DNA from: Pseudomonadota bacterium
Lineage (GTDB): Bacteria; Pseudomonadota; Gammaproteobacteria; Acidithiobacillales; Acidithiobacillaceae
Assembly (NCBI GenBank): GCA_021821885.1
Contig: JAKARO010000001.1
Span: 85,906-149,905, forward strand
Reading direction: 5' to 3'
Length of the DNA stretch: 64,000 nucleotides
Shown: positions 57,213 to 64,000 of the stretch, piece by piece
Layout: the number at the start of each line of letters is the position of its first letter
Numbering within the stretch: the stretch's first letter is position 1
Notes under the pieces: generated by a model
The model's database searches: none
The model's input: the letters and a program-made list of their open reading frames with translations, nothing else
What the model was told of the DNA's origin: nothing
Translations under genes and position numbers: made by a program

Positions 57213-57815
57213 CTAGGCGGGCACGGTTTCGGCAACACTCGCACGGTGACCGAGCTGCTGGTACCACTGGTGCAGATCCGGATAGGGAACGAGGAATTCC
57301 GGGGCCCGGAGGTCCACATATCCGATGGCTGCAATGGTGGAAATCTGGGCCAGGTCCAGCACCTTGGCATTGTGGGCCTCAGACCATTTGTGGATGTCCT
57401 GCTGCAGAAACGCCAGGGCTGCCAGCACCTTGCCCCGCATTTTCTCGAGAATCATGCCATCCTGGCATTCGCCGTTCCGGCGGTGTTCCATGACCCAGGC
57501 GACCGTGCTGTCCATGATGCCGTCAGCCAGTGCTTCCATTCGCAGGCAGCGCAGCTTCTCCCTGGGCTCTGTGGGCAGGATGGGCGGCTCGGGATGGAAA
57601 AGCTCCAGATACTGGATGATGACAGTGGAGTCGTAAATGCCCTCTCCTGCACTGTCGACCAGTACGGGGACCTTTCCCAGGGGGTTGTGCTGGCTTGCAG
57701 GGTGGTCCTGGTCACGCAGGTCGACCCATTCCACTTCGCAGGCGAGCCCTTTTTCCTTGATGGCAATGCGGACTTTCCGGGCATAGGGACTGGTAGCGGT
57801 GGCATAGAGGCGCAT
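57213..57815 (-). CDS. Glutathione S-transferase family protein, YibF-like
   Basis: The 200-residue protein has the thioredoxin-like GST N-terminal domain (MRLYATATSPYARKVRIAIKEKG, with PLGKVPVL and the EGIYDSTVIIQYLE glutathione-gamma-Glu site) and an alpha-helical C-domain (EALADGIMDSTVAWVMEHRR). The Ser in the first loop suggests a serine-type active site. It resembles E. coli YibF. The long frame open to 58580 is antisense to rlmJ, so 57815 is the start. Substrate is unknown. Confidence 0.9.
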   Translation of the reverse strand: MRLYATATSPYARKVRIAIKEKGLACEVEWVDLRDQDHPASQHNPLGKVPVLVDSAGEGIYDSTVIIQYLELFHPEPPILPTEPREKLRCLRMEALADGIMDSTVAWVMEHRRNGECQDGMILEKMRGKVLAALAFLQQDIHKWSEAHNAKVLDLAQISTIAAIGYVDLRAPEFLVPYPDLHQWYQQLGHRASVAETVPA

Positions 57816-57908
57816 GGCATTCTCCAGGCTAGGATCGGAAAAGCTTTCTGCTATCATGACGAAAGCCCGGCAATAAGCCAAGCCCGAAACAGTGAGAATG
57901 CGTGGGTC

Positions 57909-58817
57909 ATGAATTACCAGCACCAGTACCATGCGGGAAATGCTCCGGACTGTTTCAAGCATCTGTCCCTGGTGCTGGCCCTGCAGCATCTGCTGCGCAA
58001 GGATGCCCCGATATTCTATCTGGACACCCATGCGGGGGCGGGGAAATACGCCCTGCAGGCAGGCGGAGAGCATGAGTCGGGCGTTTCCCGGCTCTGGAGC
58101 CGGCGGAGAGAGCTGGGGAGTCTGCGTCCCTGGCTGGAACTGCTTTCCGGAGACCCTTCGGATGGCCGTCTTGCGCAATATCCGGGATCGCCGCTCCTCG
58201 CAGCCCGTCTTCTGCGACCCGGGGACCGCCTGGTCGCCTGCGAGTCGCAGCCGGTCCCCTGGGCATCCCTGCGGGATGAACTGCAGGAGAGGCCCCGGAC
58301 CAGTGTGCTGCAGGAGGATGGATATGGATGTCTCCATGCGTATCTCCCTCCCGTGGAAGGAAGAGGTCTTGTACTCGTGGATCCGCCCTACGAGGCTCCG
58401 GACGAATGGGAGCGGCTGGGGGATGCCCTGGTTGCAGCGCAGCGCCGCTGGCCCCAGGGAACTTTTCTCGTCTGGTATCCCGTCAAAATCCGGGGAAAAA
58501 TTGCCCGTCTCTGGCAGGCCCTGCGCCCCCATTTCAGCTTTGAGGTAGTGGAACTGCTCCAGTTCCCGGAAGAAGGCCATGAGCGTCTCAGTGGTTCAGG
58601 TCTGCTGATGGTTCGTCCTCCATGGGGCCTCCGGGAACAGCTTGCCGCAGCACTCGGGCAGATGGGCCCAGAACTTTCGGAACCGGATGGCCAGGGATTC
58701 TGGTCCCTCCGGATGACTGCTTTCCCAAAACTGGCCGCTACGGACCTTTCTTCCCACCGGCAGCAGCGTCTGCAGGGGAGAACGGTTCCGGACAAGAGAA
58801 AAAAAGGGAGATCATGA
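57909..58817 (+). CDS. rlmJ: 23S rRNA adenine-2030 N6-methyltransferase
   Basis: RlmJ methylates A2030 of 23S rRNA. The 302 residues open with MNYQHQYHAGNAPDCFKHL, the family hallmark, and include LDTHAGAGKYAL (SAM site) and the catalytic DPPYE followed by WYPVKIRGK. The start ATG 57909 is well defined by that N-terminus; an in-frame extension back to 57027 is antisense to gst and xthA. It is divergent from gst (93-base gap with no strong promoter by eye). The stop overlaps the next ATG. Confidence 0.95.
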   Translation: MNYQHQYHAGNAPDCFKHLSLVLALQHLLRKDAPIFYLDTHAGAGKYALQAGGEHESGVSRLWSRRRELGSLRPWLELLSGDPSDGRLAQYPGSPLLAARLLRPGDRLVACESQPVPWASLRDELQERPRTSVLQEDGYGCLHAYLPPVEGRGLVLVDPPYEAPDEWERLGDALVAAQRRWPQGTFLVWYPVKIRGKIARLWQALRPHFSFEVVELLQFPEEGHERLSGSGLLMVRPPWGLREQLAAALGQMGPELSEPDGQGFWSLRMTAFPKLAATDLSSHRQQRLQGRTVPDKRKKGRS

Positions 58818-59092
58818 CGACATTGCCCTCAGCCGAAGGGATCCGCAGGCTGCTTTTCTACGGCGGGCCTGCAGCGCGCCTGCTCGAAACCATGGAAAAC
58901 AGTCCGGAAAATGCCCTCAGTGTGCAGGTACTCTACCACCTCGCCCTGCGCCATGGGGTCCTCAGTCCCAGCATTGCCGGGGAAGGGCTGGCAATGCTCC
59001 CGGAGACCTCTGCCGATGCCCTTGCAGGGCGGCAGCTTCTGGAAAAACTGCAGGTGCGGGGAGAATTTCTGGCGGTCCGGGTGGTGCGCTAG
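58814..59092 (+). CDS. Hypothetical small protein, possibly helical
   Basis: I do not recognise this 92-residue protein. Its ATG overlaps the rlmJ stop (ATGA), and its stop is directly followed by the next ATG, so it is certainly part of a tight operon rlmJ-this-xth-prmB. The sequence is soluble, without signal peptide or TM, and looks mostly alpha-helical (RLLFYGGPAARLLETMENS; LPETSADALAGRQLLEKLQ). Codon use matches the neighbours. The context of rRNA and release-factor/ribosomal-protein methylation and DNA repair does not point to a single role. Confidence 0.7.
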   Translation: MTTLPSAEGIRRLLFYGGPAARLLETMENSPENALSVQVLYHLALRHGVLSPSIAGEGLAMLPETSADALAGRQLLEKLQVRGEFLAVRVVR

Positions 59093-59854
59093 ATGCGTCT
59101 GTACAGCTGGAACATCAATGGCTGGCGTTCGGTTCTGCGCCAGGGATTGCGGGAATGGGTGGTTGGGACCCGCCCTGATATTCTCTGCCTCCAGGAAACC
59201 CGGGTGAGTCCTGACCGGCTGGCCGAGCCGGAACGATCCCTTGCCGGGTATGCAGTGGACTGGGCAATTGCCGAACGTCCTGGGTACAGTGGGGTAGCTA
59301 CTTTCAGCCGGGAGCCCTGCGCCCTGGTCCAGACTGGTCTGGGGGTTCCGGCGTTCGACCGCGAAGGACGGGTCCTGGTCCACGACTGCGGAGGTTTCGA
59401 CCTGTATAACGTATATTTTCCCAACGGGAAAAAGGATCCGGAACGGCTACAGTACAAACTGGATTTCTATGCCGCATTTCTGGACCACGTGAATGCCAGG
59501 GTGGCGGCCGGGCGCAGCGTCATATTCTGTGGGGACGTGAATACGGCGCACCACCCGATAGATCTGGCCCGTCCGGCGGAAAATGTACGCATTTCCGGAT
59601 TTCTTCCCGAAGAGCGGGCCTGGCTGGACCGGTGGGAAGCGGCGGGATGGGTTGATGCTTTCCGGTATCTGTACCCCAATGCGCAAACCTATTCCTGGTG
59701 GAGCCGCCGTACGGCCGCCCGGGATCGCAATGTTGGATGGCGCCTGGACTATTTCTGGGTTCACGCCAGTTTTCTCGACCGGGTCCGGGGAAGCGGCATT
59801 GCGACAGAAGTGACGGGTTCCGACCACTGTCCTGTCTGGCTGGAGATTGCATGA
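59093..59854 (+). CDS. Exodeoxyribonuclease III, second paralogue (ExoA-like)
   Basis: Another AP endonuclease of the ExoIII family, 253 residues, with MRLYSWNINGWRSVLRQGL, LCLQETRVSPD, NVYFPNGKKD, FCGDVNTAHH (catalytic Asp/Asn) and SDHCPVWLE. The YFPNG and GDVNTAH forms are nearer to Bacillus ExoA and human APE1 than the xthA copy at 56424-57197. It begins one base after the small hypothetical gene and its stop overlaps prmB. Confidence 0.93.
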   Translation: MRLYSWNINGWRSVLRQGLREWVVGTRPDILCLQETRVSPDRLAEPERSLAGYAVDWAIAERPGYSGVATFSREPCALVQTGLGVPAFDREGRVLVHDCGGFDLYNVYFPNGKKDPERLQYKLDFYAAFLDHVNARVAAGRSVIFCGDVNTAHHPIDLARPAENVRISGFLPEERAWLDRWEAAGWVDAFRYLYPNAQTYSWWSRRTAARDRNVGWRLDYFWVHASFLDRVRGSGIATEVTGSDHCPVWLEIA

Positions 59855-60753
59855 ATATGCGCTGGTCCACTTATTTTGCCGCTGCAGATGGCCTGCGTAC
59901 TGTCGGCGACCTGTGGCGCTATGGCCATAGCCGTTTTGCCGCAGCCGGGCTTGACTGTTCCCAGGGCTACCAGAATCCCCGGGATGAGGCCGCGGTTCTG
60001 GTTGCGAGGACTCTAACCCTTGAGCCTGAGGATCTCGGGAACTGTCTGCTGGCCCGGCTCACGGCTTCCGAGGTGGAAAAAGTCCTGTATGCCTTTTACC
60101 AGCGGGAAATTCTCCGCCGCCCCAGCGCCTATGTTCTGGGCGAGGCCTGGTTTGCGGGGAGGCGGTTTGCTGTTGATGAGCGTGTCCTGATTCCGAGAAG
60201 CCTTCTCGAACCTTTCATTGAAGAGGGCTTTGCTCCCTGGGTGAATCCTGGCCGTATACACCGGATTCTGGAAGTTGGGACCGGATCCGGATGCATGGCT
60301 GTTGCTCTGGCACTTCGGTTTCCCAAGGCTGCTGTGGACGCTGTAGACATCTCTTCCGATGCGCTGGCCCTGGCATCCGAAAATATCCGCCGCCATGGCC
60401 TTGAGAACCGGATCCGCCTCCTGCAGTCCGATCTTTTCTCGGCGGTCCATGGCCAGAAATACGATCTGATGGTCAGCAACCCGCCCTATGTGGACGCAGA
60501 TGCCATGGCAGACCTGCCTCCGGAATACCGGCATGAACCCCATCTTGCGCTTGCGGCGGGTGAGGACGGTCTTTCCTGTCTTCTGCCGCTGTTGGAGCAG
60601 GCCCCATCCCATCTCGAACCCCACGGCGTAATGGTGGTGGAAACCGGGGATGCAGAACTGGCTCTCATGGACCGTCTCCCGGATCTTCCACTCGTCTGGC
60701 TTGACCATCCGGCGGGAGGCTCAGGAGTCTTTGTCTATCTTGGAGACGGCTAG
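59851..60753 (+). CDS. prmB: 50S ribosomal protein L3 N5-glutamine methyltransferase PrmB
   Basis: PrmB methylates a glutamine of ribosomal protein L3. The 300 residues have LIPRSLLEPFIEEGFAPW, the SAM loop EVGTGSGCMAVALALRFP and the catalytic NPPYV. The LIPRS-xx-E form and YxHEPxLALxxGxDGL separate PrmB from release-factor methyltransferase PrmC. The ATG overlaps the stop of the exonuclease gene. Four ribosomal-protein/rRNA methylases appear across this window. Confidence 0.94.
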   Translation: MNMRWSTYFAAADGLRTVGDLWRYGHSRFAAAGLDCSQGYQNPRDEAAVLVARTLTLEPEDLGNCLLARLTASEVEKVLYAFYQREILRRPSAYVLGEAWFAGRRFAVDERVLIPRSLLEPFIEEGFAPWVNPGRIHRILEVGTGSGCMAVALALRFPKAAVDAVDISSDALALASENIRRHGLENRIRLLQSDLFSAVHGQKYDLMVSNPPYVDADAMADLPPEYRHEPHLALAAGEDGLSCLLPLLEQAPSHLEPHGVMVVETGDAELALMDRLPDLPLVWLDHPAGGSGVFVYLGDG

Positions 60754-60757
60754 CCTG

Positions 60758-61660
60758 TCATGGGGATTCCGTGCCAAGCAGAAGAGATAGCATGGCCTTC
60801 AGGGCATGGGAACAGAGGGAAGGTTCCGGGTGCAATACATACAGGGTCCAGAACAGTCCATCGGGGGGGGACAGCCGCAGGGAGGCAAGTGGCCAGCGCA
60901 CCTTGTCCAGAGCCTCAACAGAAGCAAACCCTACGCCCAGACCTGCAGCTACAGCATCCCGCAGTGCCTCGATCCCTGTGACTTCCACCGAATAGGGCGG
61001 CTGCAGGCCGGCCGCCTGAAGTGCCCGTTCTACCCTCCTGCGGATTCCCGACCCAGGTTCGCGCCAGACTATGGGTTCACGCAGAACCTCCTCCCAGGTG
61101 ACCGACTGGCGGCCCTCCCGCACCCATGGATGTCCCATCGGAAGAATGACAACAATCTCGTCTTCCCGCCAGGCGATCTGCTCCATATAGGGTGGAAGGC
61201 GTGTGGCCGGTACGGCCTCCTCGGTAAACACCAGGTCCCAGGAATGCCAGGCAATGGCAGACAGGTCAAGACTGCCAGTCCTGATCTGCAGGTGTACCCC
61301 CGGATAGCTCCGGCGGAACTGTGCCAGATGTTCCATGAGAAAATAGTTGGCAACTGTATTGCTCGCCGTAATTCTCAGCTGTCCTTCCTGCAGGTTGCGA
61401 TGCCGTCCTGCCCAGGCATCCACCTGCTGGAGATCCTCCTGGAGGCGCCGGACAAGAGGGACCAGTGATTCCCCGGCCGCCGTCAGGCATATGCCTCTTC
61501 CAGCGCGGGTGTAGAGAGTTTCACCGATCGCCGCCTGCAGGCTGCGCAGGCGCTCGGATACGGCCGGCTGGCTGCGGTTAAGAATTCGGGTTGCGCCACC
61601 CACACTCCCGGTCTCGGCTACGGCCAGAAATGTCAGGAGGTCTTCGGCATGAATTTTCAT
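60758..61660 (-). CDS. LysR-type transcriptional regulator
   Basis: The 300 residues begin with the LTTR winged helix (MKIHAEDLLTFLAVAETGSVGGATRILNRSQPAVSERLRSLQAAIG) and continue with a periplasmic-binding-like effector domain (about 90-300). It is transcribed divergently from a 14-TM exporter, the standard layout for a regulator of the adjacent gene. The AT-rich dyad at 61672-61704 is the likely site. The inducer is unknown. A G8 tract (60863-60870) lies in the C-terminal part (SPPDG). Confidence 0.92.
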   Translation of the reverse strand: MKIHAEDLLTFLAVAETGSVGGATRILNRSQPAVSERLRSLQAAIGETLYTRAGRGICLTAAGESLVPLVRRLQEDLQQVDAWAGRHRNLQEGQLRITASNTVANYFLMEHLAQFRRSYPGVHLQIRTGSLDLSAIAWHSWDLVFTEEAVPATRLPPYMEQIAWREDEIVVILPMGHPWVREGRQSVTWEEVLREPIVWREPGSGIRRRVERALQAAGLQPPYSVEVTGIEALRDAVAAGLGVGFASVEALDKVRWPLASLRLSPPDGLFWTLYVLHPEPSLCSHALKAMLSLLLGTESP

Positions 61661-61671
61661 CGGAAATCTGG

Positions 61672-61704
61672 ATTGATCATAATAAATAAATCTATTAGAT
61701 CAAT
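61672..61704. promoter_or_regulatory. Hyphenated dyad between lysR and the MFS gene
   Basis: ATTGATC (61672-61678) pairs with GATCAAT (61698-61704), and TAATA (61680-61684) pairs with TATTA (61693-61697) inside. The 33 bases are AT-rich in a GC-rich chromosome. TATAAT (61704-61709) faces the MFS gene. A leftward TTGATC-16-TATGAT pair faces lysR. A LysR regulator could bind here. Confidence 0.6.
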
Positions 61705-61744
61705 ATAATTGGATGGGATAGAGTTTTCCAGCTGCCTGGGGTTG

Positions 61745-63385
61745 ATGGAGAGGTTCTTGTCCGAAGTGGTGTCCAGTTCTGCTTCCCGCGCCCGCCTGTT
61801 TCCACTTTTCGCAGGAGTTGGGCTGGCCCTTGGCCTCGGTTCTTTCGAAGGTGCATCGGTCCAGGGAATTTTTCCCTATCTTGCCGGGGGGCTGTCCACC
61901 AGTAGCGACCATGCCCTCTGGGCTCTTACCTATTTTATTGTGCACTGGTCCCTTGGAATCAGCCTGATGCCATGGACCACAGCCCGCTATGGTGCCCGGC
62001 GCGTTTTTCTGGTGGCCACAGCCGTAGCGGCAGCCGGATCTGCCATTAGCGCCCTTACGGACAACTGGTGGGCCATGCTGGCGTCCCGGGGAATGCAGGG
62101 AATTGCGGCCGGTCTTCTGGTTCCTCTCAGCCAGAGTGTGTTCCTGCGCTATACCCCAAAGTCCAGGCATGGGCTCGTCACCATTTTCTGGAGCAACGCC
62201 ATGCTGGCGCCTTTTTTTGTAGGCCCGGCGATTGGGGGATGGCTGTCCACCGGGCCCGGGTACCGCTGGATTTTCGGTCTTGCCTTTCCCCTCTGGATCT
62301 TTGCGGCCAGACTGGGCGGACGGGGAATTCCGGAGGAAGATGGGCTTCCGCTTCCGCCTCCTTTCGACTTCCCCGGCTTTATTCTGCTCTACGCCGGGCT
62401 GATGGCCCTGCAGATTACCCTGGACCAGGGCGAGCAGTATGGATGGCTGCATTCCCGGTTTATTGTCCAGAGCAGTCTGGCTGCTGTCATTTTCCTGCTC
62501 CTTTTCGCCTGGCGGGAAAGCATTTGCCGCCACCCCCTCCTGCATTTCCACTATCTGCTAAAACGCAACTACTGGCTTGGCCTTCTCCTCCTGTGTCTGG
62601 GATGGGCCCTTTTTATGGGATGGGCTTCAGTCCTTCCCCTATGGGCAGAACAGAACCTTGGCTATAACGGCCTCTGGGGGAGCGTGCTCCTTCTGCCCAT
62701 CGGGCTGGGAGCCATTCCCCTCTCCATGCTCATGGACCGGCTGCAGGGACTGATGGGACTCCGCCGCCTTGCTAGCTTGTGTTTCGTTCTGTTTGCCGTT
62801 GCATATGGCACTGCCTACCTGGGTCCCGGCATGGGGTTGCAGGGTCTGTTCCTGCCCATGCTGTTCATTGGTCTGGGGGTTGGAATGCTTTTTGTTCCTC
62901 TGACCATGATTATCCTGGCGGGAATTCCTGCGGAAGAAATTCCCCGGGCAGCAACCACCAGCAACTTCATTCGTGTATTCAGTGCAAATATCGGAGTAAG
63001 CCTGTTGAGCGTGTACTGGACCCGCGGCGCCAGTGTGGCCGCAAGCCAGCTGCGCGCAGAAACGCCGCTGCCGGGGCCCCAGGGCCCCTGGCCCCTCTGG
63101 GAGCTTGGGCGGCGGCTCACCATCGAAGCTGCCACGCTGAGCCTGGACAGCCTGTTCCGGATTTCCATGTGGCTCGCCCTGGCCGCCGCTCTGGCCTCCT
63201 ATTTTCTTCTGCTCTCCCCCGCCCGTCTCCGGGCTCCAGATGGCCCGGCAAGCTATGTGGAAGAGGAAGAGATGGAGGCATATCCAGCCAGTGCCGAGAG
63301 CGCTCCTGGAGGCAGGGAAATTTCCTGTCGGGGCCGGGATATTTCTATTCCTGTGGTTTCTGGGGCATCGGCCAGCAGCCAGTGA
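61745..63385 (+). CDS. MFS exporter of the EmrB/QacA (DHA2, 14-TM) family
   Basis: About 546 residues with fourteen predicted TM segments. Early TMs include LFAGVGLALGLGSFEGA, where the family motif (D1-like) is degenerate. The motif-C-like region QGIAAGLLVPLSQSVFLRYTP and the loop IFWSNAMLAPFFVGPAIGGWL, near the G-x-x-x-G-P-x-x-G-G antiporter motif, are clear. The C-terminal tail (about 490-546) is hydrophilic and unusual. The start 61745 is an ATG with a GG-rich upstream stretch; a TTG at 61709 lies on the -10 box and is less likely. It probably exports drugs, solvents or metabolites under control of the divergent LysR protein. No EmrA-type partner follows. Confidence 0.85.
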   Translation: MERFLSEVVSSSASRARLFPLFAGVGLALGLGSFEGASVQGIFPYLAGGLSTSSDHALWALTYFIVHWSLGISLMPWTTARYGARRVFLVATAVAAAGSAISALTDNWWAMLASRGMQGIAAGLLVPLSQSVFLRYTPKSRHGLVTIFWSNAMLAPFFVGPAIGGWLSTGPGYRWIFGLAFPLWIFAARLGGRGIPEEDGLPLPPPFDFPGFILLYAGLMALQITLDQGEQYGWLHSRFIVQSSLAAVIFLLLFAWRESICRHPLLHFHYLLKRNYWLGLLLLCLGWALFMGWASVLPLWAEQNLGYNGLWGSVLLLPIGLGAIPLSMLMDRLQGLMGLRRLASLCFVLFAVAYGTAYLGPGMGLQGLFLPMLFIGLGVGMLFVPLTMIILAGIPAEEIPRAATTSNFIRVFSANIGVSLLSVYWTRGASVAASQLRAETPLPGPQGPWPLWELGRRLTIEAATLSLDSLFRISMWLALAAALASYFLLLSPARLRAPDGPASYVEEEEMEAYPASAESAPGGREISCRGRDISIPVVSGASASSQ

Positions 63386-63405
63386 CAGGAGGCCCGGAGC
63401 GCCTC

Positions 63406-63792
63406 ATGGCCCGCACTATGGGCTATGCGGAGGAGGATCCACGGGGCGGGCTCTTCCACTCCGGTTTTTTAACTGCGTACAAGAATTTTCGCTGCATTGA
63501 TGCCGTCCCCGCCCTGGGAGACGGGGATTCCTTCCGGCTAACAGCGGCCTTGCCCGAGCCGCTGCTGGTGCTTTCGCACCGGATTCCCGAGCCAGGGCAT
63601 TTCTGGCCGTGTTCACATCATTCCGCCGTCCCAGGATACCGCACATGCGGTTACAGAGCCTTCCGCCGGAAGCCGAAACCGGATGGCGCCGGAAAGGGCA
63701 ACATTCTGGCAGCACACGCAGCTGCGCCAGGCCGTTTCCGGACCTGTGGCACCCAGCAGGGCATCCATGACCGCAAGGGAAGCCTTCTGTAG
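63406..63792 (+). CDS. Possible small hypothetical protein, weak support
   Basis: A 128-codon frame beginning MARTMGYAEEDPRGG with AGGAGG (63386-63395 region) upstream. The first half has a coding-like third-position bias (G or C in most codons), while the second half loses it and ends in a Cys-, Arg- and Lys-rich stretch. I know no family for it. It may be a real gene downstream of the exporter, a decayed gene, or chance. Minus-strand frames in the same bases are equally unrecognised. Confidence 0.25.
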   Translation: MARTMGYAEEDPRGGLFHSGFLTAYKNFRCIDAVPALGDGDSFRLTAALPEPLLVLSHRIPEPGHFWPCSHHSAVPGYRTCGYRAFRRKPKPDGAGKGNILAAHAAAPGRFRTCGTQQGIHDRKGSLL

Positions 63793-63842
63793 CATGGCTG
63801 CCCCGGAAGCGGCGGGCTGTGGCGGTCGCACGTACCCGGAAA

Positions 63843-63879
63843 GGGAAAAGGCCGGACCTCACCGGGTTGGCCTTTTCCC
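63843..63879. terminator. Perfect 11-bp hairpin near the window end
   Basis: GGGAAAAGGCC (63843-63853) pairs with GGCCTTTTCCC (63869-63879) over a 15-base loop. It has no T-run behind it on either strand, so it may be a rho-assisted terminator or only an inverted repeat. Bases 63880-64000 show no complete gene. Confidence 0.45.
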
Positions 63880-64000
63880 CAGGGCAGTTCTGCGATGACA
63901 AGAAGATCCCGCCGGAAAGAGCCATCGCCTTCATGCCTCTGCATGTAAATCTCCGACATTGAGGCTCCGCCTGGGGAGCAGAATGGTCCGGAATCGAAAT

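Noticed and set aside
57816..58580. Extension of the gst frame across rlmJ
   Set aside because: The gst N-terminus at 57815 matches GST proteins exactly; the extension is antisense to rlmJ.

Overview
The window looks like part of the chromosome of a moderately GC-rich acidophilic or chemolithoautotrophic gammaproteobacterium, most likely in or near the Acidithiobacillia. The evidence is indirect: a P3A-type proton-pumping ATPase, a System II (ResB/CcsA) cytochrome c maturation pair, class I fructose-1,6-bisphosphatase, and the mnmE-yidC-yidD-rnpA-rpmH and recF-gyrB replication-region genes. There is no 16S rRNA gene or marker search behind this, so the genus is an inference. Nearly all of the window is core chromosome. 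I saw no tRNA or rRNA gene, IS element, prophage or CRISPR array.

Layout: (1) 1-6957, plus strand: the 3' part of recF, gyrB, and an 1161-residue fusion flavoprotein that joins a GltD/NfnB-like module to a PyrK/NfnA-like module. (2) 7087-20246, minus strand: argH-lptM-lysA, then rpmH-rnpA-yidD-yidC-mnmE, a metal-binding protein, a lipid A acyltransferase, hsp20 behind a sigma-32-like promoter, and nadD-rsfS-rlmH, with a lipoprotein/OmpA-like pair placed before maf-rng. (3) 21694-24637, minus strand: a b-type cytochrome, thrB, a DUF2782 protein and a LOG-family protein, divergent from polA. (4) 27394-34413: kch and engB diverge from ccsB-ccsA across a 24-bp palindrome; an MFS gene and panD follow on the minus strand. 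(5) 34617-43666, plus strand: proton ATPase, ettA, nitroreductase, aroQ, accB-accC-prmA, a DUF3426 protein and fis. (6) 43648-57815, minus strand, a tightly packed run: gst, xthA, hemH, slyD, anmK, aroE, pilB, pilS, pilR, pilD, coaE, zapD, fbp, sspB and a lytic transglycosylase. (7) 57909-63385: rlmJ, a small unknown gene, a second exonuclease III and prmB on plus; lysR on minus, divergent from a 14-TM MFS exporter. The last 600 bases hold no gene I can support well.

The genes cover DNA replication and repair (recF, gyrB, polA, two xth genes), ribosome and tRNA maturation (rsfS, rlmH, rlmJ, prmA, prmB, engB, ettA, rnpA, mnmE), membrane insertion, cofactors and amino acids (nadD, panD, coaE, hemH, lysA, argH, thrB, aroQ, aroE), fatty-acid entry (accBC), cytochrome assembly, pH and ion homeostasis (P3A ATPase, Kch) and type IV pilus control. 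The points most worth a second look are the fused oxidoreductase, the palindrome carrying two abutting -35 boxes, the C8 slippery tract where engB overlaps kch, the hidden LptM-like gene between argH and lysA, and the separation of rpmH from the dnaA side of the origin region.
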